64,000 nt of DNA from Pseudonocardia kujensis (GTDB taxonomy: Bacteria; Actinomycetota; Actinomycetes; Mycobacteriales; Pseudonocardiaceae): positions 82,524 through 146,523 of the forward strand of contig NZ_JAJSOK010000011.1 of the NCBI RefSeq assembly GCF_021283305.1. The letters run 5' to 3'. This document shows positions 23,935-31,818 of this stretch, piece after piece. Below the pieces are notes generated by a model, which did not search any database, was not told where the DNA came from, and saw only the letters and a program-made list of their open reading frames with translations. The position numbers and the translations under genes were made by a program. Position 1 is the stretch's first letter. Each line of letters opens with the position of its first letter.

Positions 23935-24672
23935 TCACCCCGCGGCGGGCTTGAGCACGTACCCGGCCCCGCGCACGGTGTGGATCATCGGCGCCCGCCC
24001 GGCGTCGATCTTCTTGCGCAGGTAGGAGACGTACAGCTCCACCACGTTGGACTGGCCGCCGAAGTCGTAGTGCCACACCCGGTCGAGGATCTGCGCCTTG
24101 GACAGCACCCGCCTGGGGTTGCGCATGAGGAACCGCAGCAGCTCGAACTCGGTGGCGGTGAGCTCGACCTCGGTGTCGCCGCGGCGCACCTCGTGGCTGT
24201 CCTCGTCGAGCACCAGGTCGCCGACGACGAGCTCGGAGCCCTGCCGCGCGGCCGTCATCCCGGCCCGGCGCAGCAGCCCCCGCAGCCGCGCGACCAGCTC
24301 CTCGAGGCTGAACGGCTTGGTGACGTAGTCGTCGCCGCCCGCGGTCAGGCCGGCGACCCGGTCCTCCACCGCGTCCTTCGCCGTGAGGAACAGGACCGGC
24401 ACCTCGGGGCTGTCCGCACGCAGCCGGCGCAGCACCTCGAGCCCGTCGAGATCCGGCAGCATGATGTCGAGGACGACCGCGTCGGGCTTGAAGTCCCGCG
24501 CGGTCCGGACCGCGGTGAGCCCGTCGCCCGCGCTGCGCACCTCCCAGCCCTCATAGCGCAGCGCCATCGACAGCAGGTCCGAGAGGGTGGCCTCGTCGTC
24601 GACCACCAGGACGCGGACGGGGCTGCCGTCGCCGCGGCGGAGTGGTGCGGACTGTTCGGTCACCTCGGTCAT
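23935..24672 (-). CDS. OmpR/PhoB-family response regulator
   Basis: A 245-residue protein. The receiver domain has VLVVDDEATLSD (acidic pocket), VVLDIMLPDLDG (phospho-acceptor Asp), FLTAKDAVEDR (Thr) and DYVTKPFSLEEL (Lys). The C-terminal winged helix has LTATEFELLRFLMRNPRRVL and VVELYVSYLRKKID, the DNA-contact helix of OmpR-type regulators. It resembles actinobacterial PrrA/TcrA/MprA regulators. First gene of the operon with the kinase. Its promoter carries the same 11-base-phased CTGTG array as two glycosyltransferase promoters, so autoregulation and control of those genes are likely. Confidence 0.94.
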   Translation of the reverse strand: MTEVTEQSAPLRRGDGSPVRVLVVDDEATLSDLLSMALRYEGWEVRSAGDGLTAVRTARDFKPDAVVLDIMLPDLDGLEVLRRLRADSPEVPVLFLTAKDAVEDRVAGLTAGGDDYVTKPFSLEELVARLRGLLRRAGMTAARQGSELVVGDLVLDEDSHEVRRGDTEVELTATEFELLRFLMRNPRRVLSKAQILDRVWHYDFGGQSNVVELYVSYLRKKIDAGRAPMIHTVRGAGYVLKPAAG

Positions 24673-24694
24673 GGTAGGAGCCTCGCCCGCGCGG

Positions 24695-24732
24695 CTGTGG
24701 CGCCGGTGGGCGCTCCCTGTGCGCCGGCTGTG
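24695..24732 (-). promoter_or_regulatory. Response-regulator-type direct repeat array upstream of the two-component operon
   Basis: CTGTG at 24695, 24717 and 24728, with an unmatched slot at 24706, in 11-base phase. The array starts 23 bases from ATG 24672, close to the 24-25 bases seen at the glycosyltransferase genes. Autoregulation is the simplest reading. Confidence 0.65.
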
Positions 24733-24864
24733 AGACGGGGAGCCCGCCCCGCACACGGCCCGCGGCATGGCGCCGCGCACACAGGGGCGGTCGACGCGGT
24801 GGGCGCCGGTCGCGGAAGCCGCTTCCCCCCAACCCTCACTCCGCCGCCGGATCAGGAGCACGCG

Positions 24865-24996
24865 ATGTCCCTCCTCCCGGCGACGCGGGTGGCATGCAGC
24901 GCCCCGCCCGGCGTCGACCCGGCCACCTGGCAGGCGGCGATGGCGGCCTGCGTCGCCCTCGGCCCCGGCCCGGGCGACACGACGAGCGCCGGCTGA
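24865..24996 (+). CDS. Small 43-residue ORF with strong ribosome site
   Basis: ATG 24865 is preceded by AGGAG with a six-base gap, a textbook ribosome site. The product begins MSLLPATRVACSAPPGVDPA and continues with TWQAAMAACVALGPGPGDTT. The spaced Cys residues and the AACVALGP-like ending recall the C-terminal part of short actinobacterial secreted proteins that have a repeated AACASLRP motif, but no signal peptide is present. It lies divergent from the response regulator and upstream of the thiolase gene. It may be a genuine small protein or the remnant of a longer one. The rest of 24673-25076 has no other gene. Confidence 0.45.
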   Translation: MSLLPATRVACSAPPGVDPATWQAAMAACVALGPGPGDTTSAG

Positions 24997-25064
24997 CGGA
25001 GCCCCTCGGGCCCACGGTTCGATCACGGGGCGGTCCCGGCCCGGCCGGCCGGGCCGCCCTGTAC

Positions 25065-25070
25065 TAGTTT
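25065..25070 (+). promoter_or_regulatory. -10 element for leaderless start at 25077
   Basis: TAGTTT ends six bases before GTG 25077; no ribosome site is visible. Confidence 0.5.
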
Positions 25071-25076
25071 TCGCCG

Positions 25077-26615
25077 GTGCACGCGGAGAGGTCGCCGGTC
25101 GTCGTCGGTGTCGGGCAGGTGCTGGCCAACCGGGACCGGACCGTCGCGGGGGCCCGCGAGCCGCTCCGGTTGATCGCCGACGCCGTGCACGCGGCCGCCG
25201 CCGACGCCTGCGGCAGCGGTACCCGGCTGCTCCGCGAGGTCGACGCGATCACCGTCCCGCACGTCGCCAGCTGGGCCTATGCAGACCTGCCCGCCCTGCT
25301 CGCCGAGCGGCTGGCGGCGAGCCCGGCGCGCACCTTCGCCGCGCCCGTCGGCGGGCAGTGGCCGGCCGCGCTCGTCGACGCCGCCGCCGCGCGGATCGCG
25401 GCGGGAGAGTCCCGGATCGAGCTGGTCGCGGGCGGGGAGGCCTCGGCGTCGCTGGGGGTGCTGCAACGCGCGGGCGTCGACCCGGGCCCCGACCTCGGCT
25501 GGACCACCGAACCCGGTGGCGTCGCCCCGATCGGGCCCGACGACCTCGGGAGCCCCGCCATGCAGGCCGCCGGCCTCGTGCTGCCGACCCGGGTCTACCC
25601 CATGGTCGACACGGCCTTCGGGCACGCCGTCGGCGAGACCCCGGCGGAGACGATGGCCTCCGGGGCCGCGGTCTTCGCGGCCTTGAGCGAGGTCGCCGCG
25701 AAGAACCCGATCGCCTGGAACCCGGCGGCCAAGGAACCGGCGGACATCCTGCGCGTCGGGCCGGAGAACCGGATGATCTGCGAGCCCTACCCCCTCGCGG
25801 TCAACGCGTTCCCGCTGGTCGACCAGGCCGCGGCGCTGCTGCTGACCTCGCAGGCCGTCGCCCTGGAGCACGGCGTGCCGGAGGAGCGGCTCGTGCACGT
25901 CTGGGGCGGGGCGGGGGCCGCCGACGCCGCCGACGTCCTCGCCCGGCCCGTGCTCACCGGCTCGCCGGCGCTGTGCTCGGCGCTCGACCGGGCCCTCGCC
26001 TCCGCGGGCCTCGCCGCCGACGCGGTCGACCTCGTCGACGTCTACTCCTGCTTCCCGGTGGTGCCCCGGCTCGCGAGCCGCTACCTCGGGCTGCCCACGA
26101 GCGCGCTCGCCGGCGCGACGGGCGGCCACTCGTCCTTCGGGGGGCCGCTCTCGACCTACACCCTGCACTCGCTCGCGGCCTGCGCCGAGCGCATCCGGGA
26201 CGGGGCGGGCACCGCGCTCGTGCACGCCAACGGCGGGTACCTCACCCGCCAGCACGCCGTCGTCCTCGGCCGGGAGCGGCACGTCGACGGGTACATCGGC
26301 GACCCCGAGCCGCACGACACCGCCGTGCCCGGCCCGGCGCCCTGCCCGGTCGCCGAGGTCGCCGACGCGCCGGTGCGGATCGAGGCCGCGACGGTCGAGT
26401 ACGACCGCGACGGCCATCCCGCGCAGGGGTTCCTGGTCGCCCGGACCGCCGACGGCCGCCGCCTCGCCGGCTGCACCGCCGAGGGCGACGCGGCCAGCGC
26501 GCAGGCGCTCACGGTGTTCCCGGCGGGGCCGTCGGAGCCGGCGGGCGAAGCCGTGGTCGGGCGCGAGGTGCGGGTGCGCCCGGTGGGGGACCGGATCCAG
26601 GTGGACCCGGTCTGA
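25077..26615 (+). CDS. Thiolase-superfamily protein with TLP1-type C-terminal domain
   Basis: A 512-residue protein. The N-terminal thiolase half has SPVVVGVGQVLANRD and the strand-helix run around RIELVAGGEASASLGVLQRA; the C-terminal half has DLVDVYSCFPVVPRLASRYL and GATGGHSSFGGPLSTYTLHS, where the H in GGHSSFGG matches the thiolase GHP region. The final 100 residues resemble the extra domain of thiolase-like protein type 1. Cys in VYSCFP is a candidate active-site residue, but the usual N-terminal nucleophilic Cys is not evident, so it may act on unusual acyl-CoAs rather than do ordinary thiolysis. Leaderless-type start; convergent with the siderophore-interacting protein gene. Confidence 0.82.
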   Translation: MHAERSPVVVGVGQVLANRDRTVAGAREPLRLIADAVHAAAADACGSGTRLLREVDAITVPHVASWAYADLPALLAERLAASPARTFAAPVGGQWPAALVDAAAARIAAGESRIELVAGGEASASLGVLQRAGVDPGPDLGWTTEPGGVAPIGPDDLGSPAMQAAGLVLPTRVYPMVDTAFGHAVGETPAETMASGAAVFAALSEVAAKNPIAWNPAAKEPADILRVGPENRMICEPYPLAVNAFPLVDQAAALLLTSQAVALEHGVPEERLVHVWGGAGAADAADVLARPVLTGSPALCSALDRALASAGLAADAVDLVDVYSCFPVVPRLASRYLGLPTSALAGATGGHSSFGGPLSTYTLHSLAACAERIRDGAGTALVHANGGYLTRQHAVVLGRERHVDGYIGDPEPHDTAVPGPAPCPVAEVADAPVRIEAATVEYDRDGHPAQGFLVARTADGRRLAGCTAEGDAASAQALTVFPAGPSEPAGEAVVGREVRVRPVGDRIQVDPV

Positions 26616-26680
26616 CCGACACCGGCCGACGGGCGCAGCAGCCCGTGGACCTTCAGGCCCCCGGCTGCGGTGGGCCGGGC

Positions 26681-27424
26681 CTAACGGGCCCGCCAGTAGC
26701 CCGTGGCGTAGACGGCCCGGCGGTTCAGCTTCCGCTCGCCGAGCAGGTGCGCGCGGATCTCCTTCACCGCGGCGGACTCGCCGGCGAGCCAGGCCTGCCC
26801 CTCGCCCTCGGGGAAGGTCGCCGCCTGCACCGCCGCCACCAGCGGCTCCCCGGCCGGGGCGGTGCCGCGGTGCACCCAGGTGACGGTGGCACGGCCCGGC
26901 AGCTCCTGCTCCTCGCCGGCGTCGGCGACCTCGAGGATCGCCAGCGCCGGCACGTCGGCGGGCAGCGCCTCCAGCACCGTCGCCACGGCGGGCAGCGCCG
27001 ACTCGTCGCCGATCACCACGTGGAAGGCCGACGCCGGGTCCGGCACCCAGCGCCCACCGGGCTCCGAGACCCCGACCCACGAGCCCGGCGCGGCGTCCTG
27101 AGCCCACGCCGCGGCCGGGCCGTACCCGTCGTGGAGCACGAAGTCGACGTCGAGCTCGCCGGCGGCCGGGTCGAAGCGGCGCACGGTGTAGGTCCGGATC
27201 GTGGGGCGCGGCTCACCCGCGGGCCAGACGGGGCCGCCGGTGCTCGCGCGCGGCACGGCCGGCCGGTCCTGCCCCTCGACCGGGAAGAACATCTTGATCC
27301 GCCGGTCCGGCCCCGCGCCCGGGAACCCGGCCAGCTCCTCGCCGGTCAGGGTCACGCGGATCATCTTCGGGGTCACCCGGGTGCTGCGCCTGACCTGCAG
27401 CAGCCGGGGGGCGGTCGTGGTCAC
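26681..27424 (-). CDS. Siderophore-interacting protein (ferric-siderophore reductase family)
   Basis: A 247-residue flavoprotein-type reductase of the ViuB/SIP family, which releases iron from ferric siderophores in the cytosol. TVRRFDPAAGELDVDFVLHD contains the FAD-binding R-x-Y-T/V-x-R region (YTVRRF), then GPAAAWAQDAAPGSWVGVSE; the NAD(P)H-binding part has VIGDESALPAVATVLEALPA, a hallmark of the family, and the end reads KLNRRAVYATGYWRAR. GTG 27424 is preferred; ATG 27442 would add six residues. No iron box is visible just upstream. A short tandem repeat lies between it and the TetR gene. Confidence 0.9.
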   Translation of the reverse strand: MTTTAPRLLQVRRSTRVTPKMIRVTLTGEELAGFPGAGPDRRIKMFFPVEGQDRPAVPRASTGGPVWPAGEPRPTIRTYTVRRFDPAAGELDVDFVLHDGYGPAAAWAQDAAPGSWVGVSEPGGRWVPDPASAFHVVIGDESALPAVATVLEALPADVPALAILEVADAGEEQELPGRATVTWVHRGTAPAGEPLVAAVQAATFPEGEGQAWLAGESAAVKEIRAHLLGERKLNRRAVYATGYWRAR

Positions 27425-27474
27425 GGCGCACCATGGAACCACAACGCGCCTGGACCCCCGCGCCCACCGCGCTA

Positions 27475-27612
27475 TGGATCCGTACTGCGGTCGGGGGCTG
27501 CTGTCGGTCGCGTTGTGGATCCGTACTGCGCTCGGGAGCCGCTCCCGGTCGCGTTGTGGATCCGTACTGCGCTCGGGAGCCGCTCCTGGCCGCGTTATGG
27601 ATCCGTACTGCG
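27475..27612. repeat. Tandem repeat, 41-bp unit, three full copies plus a partial
   Basis: TGGATCCGTACTGCG recurs at 27475, 27516, 27557 and 27598, exactly 41 bases apart. The rest of each unit is GGT/CTCGGGAGCCGCTCC-like and contains a small palindrome GGAGC-C-GCTCC. The last copies overlap the 3' end of the TetR gene, whose stop lies at 27595-27597, so the repeat also supplies its final codons. Confidence 0.85.
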
Positions 27613-28236
27613 CACATCCCTACTGCGGTCGGTTCTCCCCGCCAACCCGCTCCACGCCAGCTCCATCAGGTACTCCGTGGCCTGCTCGGCCGTGACCCGC
27701 GGGTCCCGCTTGCGCCACACCGCGAGCCGTTCGCACGCCCCGACGATCACCTGGGCCCAGCCCTGCAGCTGCAGCGCGTCGGTGTCGGGCGCGGCGACGC
27801 CGAGCAGCCCGGCGATGAAGTCCGTCTGCTGCGCGCGGATCGCCTCGACCGCCTCCGCGGCGATGCTCGCCTCCGAGTAGAGCAACGTGAAGGCGGGGGC
27901 ACGGTCGTCGAGGAACCGGAAGAAGGCGAGCGTGCCGCGGCGCAGCATGTCCTCGGGGCCCTCGGCGGTGAACGCGGCCTCGGAGGTGACCTCCAGCAGC
28001 TCGGTGCGCGCCCGTGAGACACACGCCAGCAGCAGGCCCTCCTTGGAGCCGAAGTGCGTGTACAGCACCGGTTTCGTGACGCCGACCCGCTCGGCGACGG
28101 CGTCCATCGAGGCGTTGGCGTAGCCCCGCTCGGCGAAGACCGCGACGGCGGCGTCGAGGATCTGGCGCTCCCGCTCGGCCCGCGAGACCCGCCTGCGGGG
28201 CGAGGCGGCAGGGGTGGACGCCGCGCTCGTCTCCAT
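27595..28236 (-). CDS. TetR-family repressor
   Basis: A 213-residue protein. The N-terminal helix-turn-helix is RQILDAAVAVFAERGYANAS followed by MDAVAERVGVTKPVLYTHFG, the TetR signature (recognition helix ending VLYTHFGSKEG). The C-terminal ligand domain is helical with LLYSEASIAAEAVEAIRAQQ. It is divergent from the flavin monooxygenase gene; two TTACC-N3-GGTAA palindromes lie between them and are its likely operators. It probably represses both genes until a ligand, perhaps the monooxygenase substrate, binds. The last nine or so residues fall in the 41-bp tandem repeat and are therefore recent or variable. Confidence 0.9.
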   Translation of the reverse strand: METSAASTPAASPRRRVSRAERERQILDAAVAVFAERGYANASMDAVAERVGVTKPVLYTHFGSKEGLLLACVSRARTELLEVTSEAAFTAEGPEDMLRRGTLAFFRFLDDRAPAFTLLYSEASIAAEAVEAIRAQQTDFIAGLLGVAAPDTDALQLQGWAQVIVGACERLAVWRKRDPRVTAEQATEYLMELAWSGLAGRTDRSRDVRSTDP

Positions 28237-28261
28237 GCCGCAGACCCTACCCCCGGCTTAG

Positions 28262-28288
28262 TTACCCGTGGTAAGTTACCGGCGGTAA
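28262..28288. promoter_or_regulatory. Double TetR-type operator
   Basis: TTACC-CGT-GGTAA (28262-28274) and TTACC-GGC-GGTAA (28276-28288) are two identical-arm palindromes 14 bases apart, between the divergent TetR and monooxygenase starts. They overlap the region where both promoters must lie. Confidence 0.8.
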
Positions 28289-28310
28289 CACCCACCGGAG
28301 GGGAGCGAAG

Positions 28311-29768
28311 ATGCTGGACACCCTGATCGTCGGCAGCGGGTTCGCCGGCCTGGGCGCCGCGGTGAAGCTGGACGAGGCGGGTCGCCGGGACTTCCTGATC
28401 CTGGAGAAGGGCGAGACGCTCGGCGGTACCTGGCGGGACAACGTCTACCCGGGCTGCGCCTGCGACGTGGAGTCGCACCTCTACTCCTTCTCGTTCTTCC
28501 CGAACCCCGAGTGGACGCGCACCTTCGCGCGCCAGCCGGAGATCCGCGCCTACCTCGAGGCCACGGCCGACCGGTACCGGCTGCGCGACCGCATCCGGTT
28601 CGGTGTCCACGTCACCGGCGCGGAGTGGGACGGCAGCGCGTGGGACGTCCGCACCAGCGGCGGCGAGACGATCCGTGCCCGGTACGTGCTCTTCGGCACC
28701 GGCGCGTTGCACGACCCCGCGGTGCCCGAGATCGAGGGCCTGGACCGCTTCCGGGGCACCGCGTTCCACTCCGCGCAGTGGGACCACGCCCACGACCTCG
28801 CCGGCAAGCGGGTCGCGGTGATCGGCACCGGTGCCAGCGCCATCCAGTTCGTCCCGGCGATCGCGCCCGAGGTCGGGCACCTGACGCTGTTCCAGCGGAC
28901 CGCGCCGTGGGTGCTGCCCAAGCCGGACCGCCCGATCCCGGAGCGCACGCGCCGGGCGTTCCGCCGGTTCCCGCTGCTGCAGCGGCTCCAGCGGCTCTCG
29001 CTGTACTGGCGGCACGAGGCGCTGGTGCTCGGCTTCCTGCACCCCACGGTCATGAAGGTGGTGCAGCACCTCGGCCTCGCCTACCTGCGCACGGTGTTCG
29101 CCGGCGACGTCGAGCTCCGCAAGAAGGTCACGCCGACGTTCACCATGGGCTGCAAGCGGATCCTGATGAGCAACGACTACTACCCGGCGCTGCGCCGGGA
29201 CAACGTCGCCGTCGAGACCGACCGGATCGCCCGCGTGACCGAGACCGGCGTGGTCACGGTCGACGCCGCGGGCCGGGAGACCGAGCACGAGGTCGACACG
29301 ATCATCTTCGGCACCGGCTTCAAGGTCGCCGACGGCCTGGCCCGGATGAACATCACGGGGCGGGACGGCGTCAAGCTGGCCGACGCCTGGGCGGAGGGTC
29401 CGGAGGCCCTGCTCGGCACGACCGTGGCGGGCTTCCCGAACCTGTTCACGATCGTCGGGCCCAACACCGGGCTGGGGCACAGCTCGATGGTGTTCATGGT
29501 CGAGTCCCAGCTGAACTACGTGCTCGACGCCATGCGGACCGTCGACCGGCACCGCGCCGTCGCGATCGACACCCGCAGCGAGTCGCAGGCCGAGTTCAAC
29601 GTCGAGATCCAGCGCAGGCTCGGCAAGGCCGTGTGGGCCAAGGGTGGCTGCGCGAGCTGGTACCTCGACGAGCACGGCCGCAACCGCACGCTGTGGCCCG
29701 GGTACACCTTCGACTTCCGCCGCCGCACGCGGAAGCTCGACCCCGGGCACCACGAGCTCGTCGCGTAG
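28311..29768 (+). CDS. Flavin-containing (Baeyer-Villiger-type) monooxygenase
   Basis: A 485-residue FAD/NADPH enzyme with GGAGGGGAG upstream of ATG 28311. The first Rossmann motif is VGSGFAGLGAAVKL (GxGxxG); the BVMO fingerprint is FRGTAFHSAQWDH (F-x-G-x3-H-x3-W-D); the second Rossmann motif is VAVIGTGASAIQFVPAIA; and GTGFKVAD is the late FAD-binding part. It should insert oxygen into a ketone, or oxidise another soft centre, using NADPH. The start aligns with the family N terminus. The divergent TetR and its double operator make it inducible. Substrate unknown. Confidence 0.92.
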   Translation: MLDTLIVGSGFAGLGAAVKLDEAGRRDFLILEKGETLGGTWRDNVYPGCACDVESHLYSFSFFPNPEWTRTFARQPEIRAYLEATADRYRLRDRIRFGVHVTGAEWDGSAWDVRTSGGETIRARYVLFGTGALHDPAVPEIEGLDRFRGTAFHSAQWDHAHDLAGKRVAVIGTGASAIQFVPAIAPEVGHLTLFQRTAPWVLPKPDRPIPERTRRAFRRFPLLQRLQRLSLYWRHEALVLGFLHPTVMKVVQHLGLAYLRTVFAGDVELRKKVTPTFTMGCKRILMSNDYYPALRRDNVAVETDRIARVTETGVVTVDAAGRETEHEVDTIIFGTGFKVADGLARMNITGRDGVKLADAWAEGPEALLGTTVAGFPNLFTIVGPNTGLGHSSMVFMVESQLNYVLDAMRTVDRHRAVAIDTRSESQAEFNVEIQRRLGKAVWAKGGCASWYLDEHGRNRTLWPGYTFDFRRRTRKLDPGHHELVA

Positions 29769-29797
29769 GCCCGCGAAGCGCGTCGACCCGGCCTGAG

Positions 29798-29803
29798 TAC
29801 CCT
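29798..29803 (+). promoter_or_regulatory. -10 element for leaderless start at 29812
   Basis: TACCCT is followed by eight bases and ATG 29812, with no ribosome site. Confidence 0.45.
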
Positions 29804-29811
29804 CCCCGGGT

Positions 29812-30759
29812 ATGCAGCCCGTCGCGGTCTACGCGATCCCGATGACCACCCGGTTCCGCGGGATCACGGTGCGCGAGGGGATGCTCCTGCAGGGTCCCGC
29901 GGGCTGGGGCGAGTTCTGCGCCTTCCCCGAGTACGGCGACGCCGAGGCCGCGGCCTGGTTCGCGGCGGCGCGCGAGGCGGCGGAGGTGGGCTGGCCCGAA
30001 CCGGTGCGCGACACCGTGCCCGTGAACTGCATCGTCCCCGCCGTGGGGCCGGAGCGGGCGGCGGAGATGGTGCGCGCCTCCGGCTGCGCCACCGCCAAGG
30101 TGAAGGTGGCCGACCACCCGGACTCCGCGCGCGAGGATCTCGAGCGGGTCGCCGCGGTGCGGGACGCTCTGGGGCCCGCCGGGTCCGTCCGGGTCGACGC
30201 GAACGCCCGCTGGGACGTCGACACCGCCGTCCGGGAGATCCGCGCGCTCGACGCGGCCGCGGGCGGGCTGCAGTACGTCGAGCAGCCCTGCCCCACCGTG
30301 GAGGAGCTGGCCGCGGTGCGCCGGCGGGTCGAGGTCCGGATCGCGGCCGACGAGTCCATCCGCCGGGCCGAGGACCCGTTGCGGGTGGCGGTGGCCGGGG
30401 CGGCCGACGTCGCGATCCTCAAGTGCCTGCCGCTCGGTGGGGTGCGCCGGGCGTTGCAGGTCGCGGAGGCGTGCGGGCTGCCGTGCGTCGTGTCGTCGGC
30501 GCTCGAGTCGAGCGTCGGGCTGGCCGCCGAGATCGCGCTGGCGGCCGCCCTGCCCGAGCTGGAGTTCGCCTGCGGCCTCGGGACGGGCCGGCTCTTCACC
30601 GCCGACGTCGTGGCCGACGCCGACCGGCTGATCCCGCGCGACGGCGTCCTCCCGGTGCTGCGCACCGCCCCCGAGCCCGTCCGTCGCGCCGAGGTCGCGG
30701 CCGCTCCGGAGCGGGACGCGTGGTGGCGCGCCCGTGCCGGGCGGGTCGCGCTCCTGTGA
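29812..30759 (+). CDS. menC: o-Succinylbenzoate synthase (menaquinone biosynthesis)
   Basis: A 315-residue enolase-superfamily enzyme that dehydrates SHCHC to o-succinylbenzoate. Visible active-site pieces are CATAKVKVADH (the K-x-K acid/base pair), VRVDANARWD (metal Asp), YVEQPCPTVEEL (metal Glu), IAADESIRR (metal Asp) and VAILKCLPLGGVR (second acid/base Lys). The last segments SSALESSVGLAAEIALAAAL and GLGTGRLFTADV close the barrel and are characteristic of the actinobacterial MenC type rather than muconate cycloisomerase. No other men gene is in the window. Length and start agree with the family. Confidence 0.92.
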   Translation: MQPVAVYAIPMTTRFRGITVREGMLLQGPAGWGEFCAFPEYGDAEAAAWFAAAREAAEVGWPEPVRDTVPVNCIVPAVGPERAAEMVRASGCATAKVKVADHPDSAREDLERVAAVRDALGPAGSVRVDANARWDVDTAVREIRALDAAAGGLQYVEQPCPTVEELAAVRRRVEVRIAADESIRRAEDPLRVAVAGAADVAILKCLPLGGVRRALQVAEACGLPCVVSSALESSVGLAAEIALAAALPELEFACGLGTGRLFTADVVADADRLIPRDGVLPVLRTAPEPVRRAEVAAAPERDAWWRARAGRVALL

Positions 30760-30832
30760 GGACCGTCGTACCCGGACGTGTCCGCGGCGGCGCGCGGCGG
30801 CCGGGGTCGCGCCGCTCTACGCTGGCCGCGTC

Positions 30833-31774
30833 ATGAGCGTCGTCGTGGTCGGGGCCGGGCTCTCGGGCGTGGCGTGCGCCCGGGAGGTCGCGCGCGCCGG
30901 CCTGGCGGTGAAGGTCCTCGACCGCGCGCACACCGTCGGCGGCCGCATGGCCAGCTCCCCGCACGACGGCCGCCCGGTCGACATGGGCGCGGCCTACTTC
31001 ACCGTGCGGGACCCGGAGTTCGCCGAGGTCGTCGCGGGGTGGCGCAGCGCGGGGCTGGCGAGGCCGTGGACCGCCGAGATGGCGGTGCTCGCGCACGGGG
31101 ACCGGTCGCGGTCGGCGGGCCCGATGCGGTGGGCGGCGCCCCAGGGCCTGCGCAGCCTCGTCGCGGCGCTCGCCGAGGACCTCGACGTCGAGCTGGACCA
31201 CGAGGTCAAGCGGGTCGAGAAAGGGCCGCGGGTCGACGGCGAGCCCGCCGACGTCGTCGTGCTGGCCATGCCGGACCCGCAGGCGTTGCGCGTGCTCGCC
31301 CCCGGTCTCGGCGCGGTCGCGCTCACCTCGGACCGCCCGTGGCGCCCGGTGCTCACCGTCGCCGCCGGCTTCCCCACGCGGGAGTGGCCGGAGCTCTCCG
31401 CGGCGTTCGTGAACGACCACCCGGTGCTCACCCTCGTCGCCGACGACGGCGCCCGCCGCGGCGACGGCGTCCCGGTCCTGGTGGCGCACACCACCTCCGA
31501 GGTCGCCCGCTCCCACGACGCGGACCCGGGCGGCGCCGTCCCGACGGTGATCGCGGCCGTGCGCGAGCTGCTCGGGCTGTCCGAGGAGCCGGTGTGGACG
31601 GACGCGCACCGGTGGCGGTTCGCGGCCCCGGAGCTCGACCGCGCCGAGCCCTTCCACCTCGGCGACGACGGCATCGGGCTCGCGGGCGACGGCTGGGGCA
31701 GCTCCCGGATCGAGACGGCCTGGCGCTCCGGCACCCTGCTCGGCCGCGAGATCGTGAAGCGCCTGCAGCGTTAG
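30833..31774 (+). CDS. FAD-dependent amine oxidase/renalase-like protein
   Basis: A 313-residue flavoprotein. SVVVVGAGLSGVACAREVAR is the FAD GxGxxG motif; VLDRAHTVGGRMASSPHDGR carries the GGRM signature of renalase-like proteins, and VDMGAAYFTVRDPEF the downstream block. The C terminus GDGWGSSRIETAWRSGTLLG holds the final FAD contact (GDG, then ETAWRSG). ATG 30833 is used because the Rossmann motif begins right there; TACGCT nine bases upstream may be its -10. Bacterial renalase-like enzymes oxidise off-pathway dihydro-NAD(P) isomers; whether this one does is not known. Followed by the GlcD-like gene. Confidence 0.85.
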   Translation: MSVVVVGAGLSGVACAREVARAGLAVKVLDRAHTVGGRMASSPHDGRPVDMGAAYFTVRDPEFAEVVAGWRSAGLARPWTAEMAVLAHGDRSRSAGPMRWAAPQGLRSLVAALAEDLDVELDHEVKRVEKGPRVDGEPADVVVLAMPDPQALRVLAPGLGAVALTSDRPWRPVLTVAAGFPTREWPELSAAFVNDHPVLTLVADDGARRGDGVPVLVAHTTSEVARSHDADPGGAVPTVIAAVRELLGLSEEPVWTDAHRWRFAAPELDRAEPFHLGDDGIGLAGDGWGSSRIETAWRSGTLLGREIVKRLQR

Positions 31775-31805
31775 CGCTGGTTGGCGATCGCCGCCCGGCA
31801 CGACG

Positions 31806-31811
31806 TAGCGT
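31806..31811 (+). promoter_or_regulatory. -10 element for leaderless start at 31819
   Basis: TAGCGT ends seven bases before ATG 31819; no ribosome site lies between. Confidence 0.55.
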
Positions 31812-31818
31812 CTGGGGA

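Noticed and set aside
27475..27612. Possible CRISPR-like array
   Set aside because: The units are directly adjacent 41-base tandem copies without unique spacers, and no cas genes are present.
29812..30759. Calling this gene muconate cycloisomerase
   Set aside because: Same superfamily as catB, but its motifs (CATAKVKV, KCLPLGG, ESSVGLAAEIALAAAL) and shorter length fit MenC better, and the cat cluster has its own catB.
30734..30832. N-terminal extension of the renalase-like protein
   Set aside because: The added residues overlap the menC end and lack homology; the Rossmann motif starts right at ATG 30833.
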